This document shows positions 24,669 to 64,000 of a DNA stretch of 64,000 nucleotides, piece after piece. Both the position numbers and the translations under genes were made by a program. The notes under the pieces were generated by a model that worked only from the letters and a program-made list of their open reading frames with translations, was not told where the DNA came from and made no database searches. The stretch's first letter is position 1. Each line of letters opens with the position of its first letter. Source of the stretch: Sinotaia quadrata (taxonomy: Eukaryota; Mollusca; Gastropoda; Architaenioglossa; Viviparidae). The DNA is taken from the NCBI GenBank assembly GCA_028829895.1, contig CM054178.1, positions 71,648,835 through 71,712,834 of the forward strand. The letters are read 5' to 3'.

Positions 24669-26571
24669 CTCAGTAATAATTTCTCTGGTATTCTAGTCAG
24701 TCTGTCTTTTGCTCCCACCCACCCTCCCACACTGTTTCAGGGAGCTGTATATATGAACTTGCAATGTGTTGAGTAAGAAAGAGTGTGGAGGGGGGGGGGG
24801 AGGAAGGAATGGGGAGATACAGTCACCAAGTTTCAACCCAGGCTTGGTGTCAAGAAACAAGGGTATCTAAATACATGTATCCTATGTCACTCATCCAGGG
24901 GTCTTCATATATTTTAGGTCTTGATATGGAACAGTTCCAATCAAAGATGTATGTAGGGGTAGTGTTTTATTAACCTTTTGCCATAAATGTATTATTACAA
25001 TTGAAAATGCTATTCAGTACTTTTTTAAATCTACATTTTAAAAATATTACCCTTTATAATAGATAAATTTGTTGATTTTTCAAACTCTTTATGTTGTGTT
25101 TATTTAAGTGTATAATTCATATGCATTTGAATAATATATTAAGACGTAATAATGACTCCTAAGCACACAACATTTTTATTTGGATTGGTCTACTGATTTG
25201 CTGTATGCATGAATAATGAAGAGGTATACAGACTCTTTAACAACGGAAAGTCCATACAGACAGCTTTATAGTTTATTTATTAATGGAACTACATCTGAGT
25301 AAAACTCATCTTGACCTATATCTGTGCATTGTGTGTACATGCCTTTTTAGACAGATTGTTACACAGCAAGTGATCTCTCAGTGCTGCATGTAGTGACATT
25401 GTGTGTATCACTATTGTTAGGCTTAAGAGTTGGGAAATTTGCCCTTCAGAACCAGTCATGTTACAGGCAGTCTTGAGTGAAAGTGAGCGCTCAGTACATT
25501 TGTGTTAAGAAACATACCCTTCAGGACCAAAGTCTCTGTGCCAGTTAATTCAGGCAGTTTACACAGTGGAGTCTGCAGTGAGGCACTGGTAAATCATTTT
25601 CCCCCCTCCACACACTCTCTTCCTCAGTAATATTGCCAACTCTTTTTATGCCATGACCCCTATGGCTTGGCTGTCATCTGTCATGGTGTGTATGTGTTGT
25701 TGTTGAAGTGTGGGTGTGTTGTTGAAGTGGAGGGGGACAAGAAATTTTTATGAAAGGGATTTGTTTAAACTGCAAACTATCCTATCACTGTGTTTTAGTT
25801 TTTAAAAAAGCGAATGTATTTAGCATACTGACCTACATACTTGCAGAAATAGGTCACCTCATTTCCTGACACAGAAAACTTTTTATTTTATTTTAAAAGT
25901 TCATTGTGAGTTTGGAGTCTGCCTCCTGCCATCTTTCTGAAATGTCATTGTGTAAATTGCTGGTATATGTTGCTTGTAAAAAGTGTCTTTATGGGAAAGG
26001 AATGATACAAGAACCATTCTCTACTTCTCCATCCCCTCCCAACTCACATTGTAATCTGTGTAAACTAAACTGTTTCAGAGTTTAACAGATGTGTAAATAT
26101 GGATTTCATCTATGCAAATTGCTGTTGACTAAATAATTTATATTATAGCATGTTAGTTATTTTTTCCCTTCATTGTTGAGTTGATAAATTATATATTAAT
26201 AGGAACATGTTCCTTCATTTACATTAATAAACAAGATTATTTTAGTAATATCTGTATTAATATATTTAGTAGTTATTTCTTGGCATCTGTTTTTCTTTAT
26301 CATTCCTCACAGTGTATGTACTTACCAGTCCATACATAAAGCCATGTTCCTGCCATACACACCAGTCTATAAGTCATGTTCCTGTCATATACACCAGTCC
26401 ATACATAAAGCCATGTTTCTGTCATACACATCAGTTTATGTATATGCATTAAAACAATTTTATAACCAGAAATATTTGTGGAACAGCTTTTGTTCATAAG
26501 CCTTTACGAGCAGTTAAATAATAATATTAGTACTATTGCAGAGGAATAGAAGGACTTACTTCTTTAGATAC

Positions 26572-26863
26572 TAAGATATTGTCTAATACAAGCACTGTAT
26601 AACAGTAATAACAGTTATGCACTCTCTCCAAAGAGCCTCAAGATATTAAGATATTGTCTAATACAAGCACTGTATAACAGTAATAACAGTTATGCACTCT
26701 CTCCAAAGAGCCTCAAGCATTTTCAGTCCTGGCTGCTAAGTTCAACGTTTAGGAGCTTGGAAGTGATTGAGGATCAGGCGAGGAAAGCCCCCAATAATCA
26801 AGATTCAAACCCATGACCTGCATTATGAGGCTTGTGCCTTTGCCTGAGCCACTATGCTCCGTC
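26572..26863 (-). mobile_element. tRNA-derived SINE-like element
   Basis: On the - strand the head has a plausible RNA polymerase III A box (TAGTGGCTCAGGC, 26854-26842) and B box (GGTTTGAATC, 26811-26802) at normal tRNA-like spacing. They are followed by a body ending near a 75-bp direct duplication (26572-26646 and 26647-26717). The arrangement is that of a tRNA-headed SINE. Exact ends and family are not known. Confidence 0.6.
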
Positions 26864-28091
26864 AAATATTGTACACCAAAATATGCATTGTGACAAAATA
26901 ATCTAGTGGGAATTTCTAGCTATCCTGTATTAGTATTGATTGGACTTTCCCTGCAGTAGTACTTCGAACACATTAATAATGTTTAGGAGTTTGATGCTTA
27001 GTATTTTATATATTATTTTAAATTATAAATATTTTATGTATTTTTCACTCTAATTGAAAGCTAAGTTATCCTTTCATTTCTGGATGTTTTTAGCTTAGTG
27101 CAAAGTAAATCATAACATAACAAGTCCTCTCCCAAGTAAATTGTAAACATATTAAAACTAACTTCTAGCATGTTTGTTTTACAAAATGACACTCACATTC
27201 ACAAGTATAATTGCTTAAAATTTAAAGGCATTTTTATGTCCATTGCATTTTAAGTGAATTAGATGACAGTTGTGAAAAAATGCATGTTAATAAAATGTAG
27301 TGATTATTAGCTTTTTCTTGAACTAATGTATAAGTTAAGTGTGAATATGTTGCTACCATTGTCATGGACAGTGGAATTGATGTCATAAATTATGACAATG
27401 ATGCTTTATCTTAAATCCAATGAACATAAATAAAAAGAAATAACATTGATAATCTGCATTAAATTTTGTAATAATAAAAACATTAACTAAAATATTAAAT
27501 GTAGAAATAAATAGGAGGCACCTGTTTTCTGTAGAATTATTAGCATCAGGTAAGATTCTGTATAAATAAAGCTTTGTTTCTCGTGACCAAGCATCTTATT
27601 GATGTATAGTTGTGTAAATCTTGGTAACGCATGATCTACTGTTACTTTTTTTTTTCATTTATAATTTCATTTACTCTTGTATGTCTCATTCATTTTAAAG
27701 CATTGATTTGTACAATATTGTTTTGGTAATGATTTTATTTTATTTTTAGAATAGGGTATTTTATAATGGAGCAGAACAAATAACTAAGTAAGTTTGAATT
27801 TACAGCACTGTTGATTAACTATCTGTAGTACTTTAGGTAAAAGGGGAAGTAAGTCTTTTTGTAATATGTGTGTATGTATAAAAGTAGTGTGAGCAGTCAT
27901 GGCAATTGTAACAACTATTTGCATTTAAGAAGCTAGATTTCCTTAAGTTTTCTTGTATATTTGTTGTTTCTGTTTGATGGATTTAATAACAATTAATGTA
28001 AATGAATATATTTAATTAATTCAGTAATGATCTTGGAAGAAATAAATATTCTGGTTTAATTAACTTATGATTTGACTATCTTTTATTACAG

Positions 28092-59425
<31,334 letters not shown>

Positions 59426-60379
59426 GTGTGTACCTTTTACTTCCTGGATTTGTTTGTTATCTGTAAATCCCTGTGCAGTGTATTGATGACATTTTATTTA
59501 GCCTTTGTCTCAGAAAATTAAGAGGAGACCATTTTTAACTGTCATGCTTTTTCTTTCTCTTAGCAGTAAAATGTTTGGGTATGGTGGTGGGAAAATAAAA
59601 TCAATTTCTTCCTTATACAATAAAATAGTGGAGTCTCTGGTTAAATGAATTGTGGCAACAACAAAAATATCTTGAAACTAAAATTATGAAGAGTGTTTTA
59701 AAATTGACTTGCATGCTTGAAAGTGTTGATGGCCGTTTTACAATAAATCTCTGTTAGATTCCAACTCAGAATTTGTTTGAAAATGGACCTGTTTAATATT
59801 TTAAAATGAAGCCAACTCGGTATATAACTAAATTTTTACAGTATAATAGTTTTGAAGGGATAATTTATATGTATCTAATAATTAAAAATAAATTTGCAAA
59901 AATTAAAATTAAGACAATTTAGAAGAGCAATATTAATAAAAATTTGGAAGGGGTATTAATAAAAATGGCAGCGTGTAATCTTTTTGTTTGGCAAAACATA
60001 CATTTCACATTGCTTTCTCTTCAAGTGAAGTTAGCAAAATCAGGGTAAATTTATTATATTAATTATGAATTACTGAAAAAGTAAAAAATCTCACACTGGG
60101 AAGATGATCATACTTTCCAGATTGCAGTAAAAAATCTGTTATTTCTTTTTTACAAAATATTTTTATTTGTCTAGTTTCTGACAATGGAGACTGAAATAAA
60201 GATACAATACATTGTGACTTTGTATTAGCAATATTTTGACATTTTTTTATGCCTGGTGTAAACACGAAGACAGAAGGATATTTAAGTGAAGTAGAATAAA
60301 TTGTTAATTTGGAAAATATTTATTAGTGCTTCATATTAATTCACATCTCTGTGCTTTTTAACCAGGATGCAGCCTGAAT

Positions 60380-60765
60380 TTCTTTACCATTTATAGCAAT
60401 AAGTCGATGAAGAGAGGGGAATAATTAAATGAAATACCACCTTATTGCAATAATTCAATGAAGAGAGGAATAATTAAATGAAATACCATTTATAGCAAAC
60501 AGTCAATGAAGAGAGAGAAATAATTAAAAGAAATACCATTTATAGCAATAAATCGATGAAGGGAGAAGAATAATTAAATGTAATATCACTTACAGCAAAC
60601 AATCATTGAAGGGAGAGCAATTAATATCACTTATAGCCAACAGTCATTGAAGGGAGAGAATAATTAAATGTAATATCACTTATAGCAAACAATCATTGAA
60701 GGGAGAGCAATTAATATCACTTAAAGCCAACAGTCATTGAAGGGAGAGAATAATTAAAGCAAACA
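60380..60765. repeat. Degenerate tandem repeat, about 45-60 bp units
   Basis: Units combine 'CAATGAAGAGAGAATAATTAAATG' and 'ACCATTTATAGCAAACA' variants, with a higher-order pattern at the right end. Confidence 0.88.
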
Positions 60766-61429
60766 TTCATGAGGTCTTTTTGTTTTGAACCTTGATCAGC
60801 AAAAAAAAAATTTTTTTAAAGCCAAAAAACAAAGACTCGGTTTTGCGCACATTAAAATTATGAAATGCATCATCTGTTGCATTCATCTTTCTTGATTATC
60901 TGATGAATTCTTATAAAAATAAAAACAGCAACAGCAATGTCTCTCCCTTGTTCTTCACCTCCAACACCACTCTCCTTTCGCATCAGAAATTACAAAAAGA
61001 AATACAAGTGAGTGCTGCATTCTCTCTCTTTTCTTTAAACTGTAGAGGACCATCTATTAACTTTCTGAGCTGTTATCCACTGTTTTAATAAGTTTTTCTA
61101 AGTACACAGAGCAACTACATAACACTTTTTCAATATATAGAAAATAGTGTAACAAAGCACTAATATTACAGTAAGTTCCTCAGCCATAGATAAATATCCT
61201 ACTAGCATGGGCATAATTATACTCAAACTTCACCAAAATCTGGATACTGACCCCTCTATATCAGAAGCTGTGTATGAAGGGAAAAGTACTTATATTTAGG
61301 TAAATCATTACTAGAGTGGGATGCTCTGTTACCATCGGGACTGCTCTACAGATTTCTATGTGATGCCAGATAGTGGCAAAATTATGGCACTGTGGTCAAG
61401 AGGCAAGTTTTAATGAGCTCAGTTAGAAC

Positions 61430-61565
61430 AAGAGCACTACTAAATAGAACGCTGGATAAACAAGAGTGCCATTAAACAGAACGCTGGATAAACAAGAGTG
61501 CCATTAAACAGAATGCTGGATAAACAAGAGTGTCACTAAATAAAATGCGGGATAAACAAGAGTTT
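61430..61565. repeat. 32-bp tandem repeat, 4 copies
   Basis: The unit starts GCTGGATAAACAAGAGTGCC. Confidence 0.93.
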
Positions 61566-64000
61566 AGCAGATATTTGGCTATTACAGCAGATCGCACTGA
61601 GTTGGTTGTGTTAGTTGGACAGTTTTGTCACACTGAAAATTTCAGCTACCACTAAAATGTAAACAGTTATTACATTATCTGCATAGTATTTTATCCTGCA
61701 TTTCAGGAACACTGAAACTGTATTGAATATAAATTATTTTGTCTATTGCATTTTTATTTGCTGATAACTTTTGAAAACTATCAGTTTAGTAAATATTAAA
61801 GAATACAGTTTATTTTTAAGTTTTAATTTTTTCACTAAATCAGTGCTTGGATTATTGAATCTCACCTTATGGAGACTGCCATTTTATTCCAGCTCCATTT
61901 TTTCCTTTGACCTAAGCTTTTTTCTTTTCTTCTCTTTTATAGGCTTTTATAATAATATTGTATAACTAAAAGCTATATTGTTTGTTGACTTGTATTATTT
62001 TTACTGAATCTGGTTTCCAGTGATTGGTTTTTAAATGTCACCTTTGTTTCCCAGCTTTCAATATTGTTTCTTTATTTGTATATATTAAGTAAGTACATTA
62101 AATATTTTTTGTTACAATATTACTCAGTATGTTAGAAGATTGTACCTCTTGCAGTATTAGGTAAAGGATTTCAGATTTCAAGGAGCAAGAATATTTCTGG
62201 CATGTAAATCTTTGGGACAGCCTAGACTTGTTGCAGCATATATGTATTGACATGTTTTCAGTTCAGTGCCTTTTTTTTTAGTATAGGAAATTATACATTT
62301 GTATTGTTAAAATGTGATGAGTACTGTTTTTTAAGTTATTCCCATTATAAATCTTATATATTGTGTGTTGTTGATAGTGAGATATATTTAGTATTATTTT
62401 AATTTTAGTTATTGTATCATTTTGGTGTTACTGAAAAAAAAGTTGGAAGTTGTGTTAGGTGTTCTTCTGTAAAATTAATTAAAAATAGTTGCCGTATTAC
62501 ATCCCAAATGCTGCAGCATCATTGTAAATATTGTTTTATTTTTGTTAAATGCAGAGGGAAGGGAGATTGAAGAAAGTTTAAAAAAAATAAATTATGTGAT
62601 TTTAAACTTATTCAGAAATACAAATTGATGGTTAAAGTTGATGATAAGCAAAACACATTATGTGGTAGATTTAAATGGACAAAAACACAACAGTTAAAAG
62701 GAAAATTATAGAGAGATACTCTCTTAATACTATAATAGTGTATCCCTGATAATTCAGAATCATCAGAAATTAAGCATTCATCATTTTATCATGTACATTG
62801 ATCATGTTTAAATTATTCTGTGTTTACTCTTTCATCTGTATAGAGGATATATTTATCTACAAATACTTATGCATACATTCTATGTTCTTTTTAAAAAAAC
62901 AAACAATAAAACTAATTTAATGATTTTAACATTAGACATAACCTCAACAATTCTTTTCTATTTTTTGTTTAAATTTGTATAATTTTGTGTTGGCAATGCC
63001 ACTTAGTTAATTAAAATTATTATTATTAATTAATTAAGCATCCAAAACTAATTACAAATTATAAGAATCTTAATTTTATTTTATTAATGATCCTCCAGCA
63101 GACACTATTCGTCTCTCTCACTTGGCAGATATACTGGCACTGTAAATTTTTTTCTCTCTTCCACAACATACAGATAAATATTCATGGTCACATAATCTTT
63201 CCATAGGTGGAAAACTTCTTACTAAAGGAAAATACAAATCCATCTTTAAATTTAATCAATATTTTGCAAGCCCTCATCCACCTACTTTCTTCTCCAGCAT
63301 AAAATATCAAGGTCAATAAATTTATTAAATCAACAATCAAATATACATATGACAAATACAATGAAATAGATTGCTTGACACTCATATTTCCATGAACCCA
63401 CATTCAGATAATTTTTAATTACACAGTCTATCATAAATACACTTCAACAATATGTCAATACAAATCACAAGTAGTTCTATTAGAGAATAGAATGTTATTA
63501 TTAGGAGTTATTAGAATCTTTTTATATAACCTGGATTAAGTGCTGTTTCATCAGTCTTTTACTTGCTTTTGCAACAATGTCACAATGTCCATGTCAACAG
63601 GTCACCCTCCACACTCGTGGAAAGCACTGACATGCTATTCTCCTCTTGAAATGAACTTGAGCGCTTTCCGGGCCGTGTCAGTTCCTTTGAGCAGAACACA
63701 ATTACAGTAATTCTGGTAACTTCTATGTACTAGAATTTTCCCATTGTACTCAGCATACATCAAAAGCATATAGCATACTCCCTTACACTTACACACTGCA
63801 ACAGACGTTTCCTTCATCTTTCCGGTTGTTCAGATTTATAATCCAAGAACACATGAAAGGTAACTGAAAAGGCTACTTGCTCACTGCAAAATATAATTAA
63901 GGAACAAACCTAAGTTTCCAGTTTATCACAGTATAACTCCATTCTGTCTTACATTCCAGTCTCAACTTAAAATTTCCTGCAACAGTGTTTATTAGTCAGT

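Larger units (their letters stand above)
21829..28091 (+). other. Upstream or first-intron sequence of the NCOA gene
   Basis: AT-rich, with minisatellites at 23.0 and 24.5 kb and a SINE-like element at 26.6-26.9 kb. An exon with the start codon and basic region must lie here or further upstream. I could not identify it. Confidence 0.5.
59426..64000 (+). other. NCOA intron running to the window end
   Basis: Exon 14 ends in frame with a donor, so this is intronic. It holds tandem repeats at 60.4 and 61.4 kb. No further exon with family motifs is visible. Confidence 0.7.

Noticed and set aside
60903..61088. Possible exon after NCOA exon 14 (ACAG before, AAGTGAGT after about 61005)
   Set aside because: The acceptor lacks a pyrimidine tract, none of the three frames reads like the family's C-terminal region, and the composition is like the surrounding intron.

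Overview
The window is nuclear DNA from an animal, AT-rich, with spliced genes, long introns, microsatellites, minisatellites and transposon remains. The best match is an invertebrate, probably a lophotrochozoan such as a mollusc. That taxon call is an inference from the RTE-type LINE, the tRNA-derived SINEs and the style of the conserved gene; no species-diagnostic gene is present.

The one conserved gene I can support is a p160/SRC-family nuclear receptor coactivator (NCOA1-3 in vertebrates, Taiman in Drosophila) on the + strand. Fourteen coding exons lie between 28092 and 59425. Their splice phases join without a break into 1,649 codons with no internal stop. In order they encode most of a bHLH domain, PAS-A, PAS-B, a Ser/Gly/Asn-rich linker, a receptor-interaction region with five LXXLL boxes, a helix resembling the CBP/p300-binding AD1, and a Gln-rich segment. 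Both ends are missing: the first coding exon(s), with the start codon and the beginning of the basic region, and the 3' end beyond 59425.

1-28 kb is upstream or first-intron sequence with no gene I can name. It holds minisatellite clusters (4.3-5.8 kb, 13.1-14.8 kb), CT/CA/GA microsatellites, a small hAT-type element (12668-12842), two tRNA-derived SINE-like pieces (about 9.4 and 26.8 kb) and a decayed RTE-type LINE on the - strand (19031-21818) with a 10-bp target duplication. It also holds a duplicated CRE-like sequence at 16.4 kb and a weak candidate small secreted-peptide reading frame (3577-3789, - strand).

Within the coactivator's introns are many minisatellites, a possible pogo-like transposon remnant (about 36.2-36.7 kb) and a piggyBac-type remnant flanked by TTAA (52865-53685). 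The most interesting arrangement is at 52.3-53.7 kb. A 198-bp exon of symmetric phase carries one and a half LXXLL boxes. It is preceded, 62 bp before its splice acceptor, by a (CA)n tract of about 180 bp. It has a weak splice donor and is followed by the piggyBac remnant. Skipping it would remove two receptor-binding boxes and keep the frame. I saw no CRISPR array, tRNA, rRNA or prokaryotic feature, and no convincing undescribed system.
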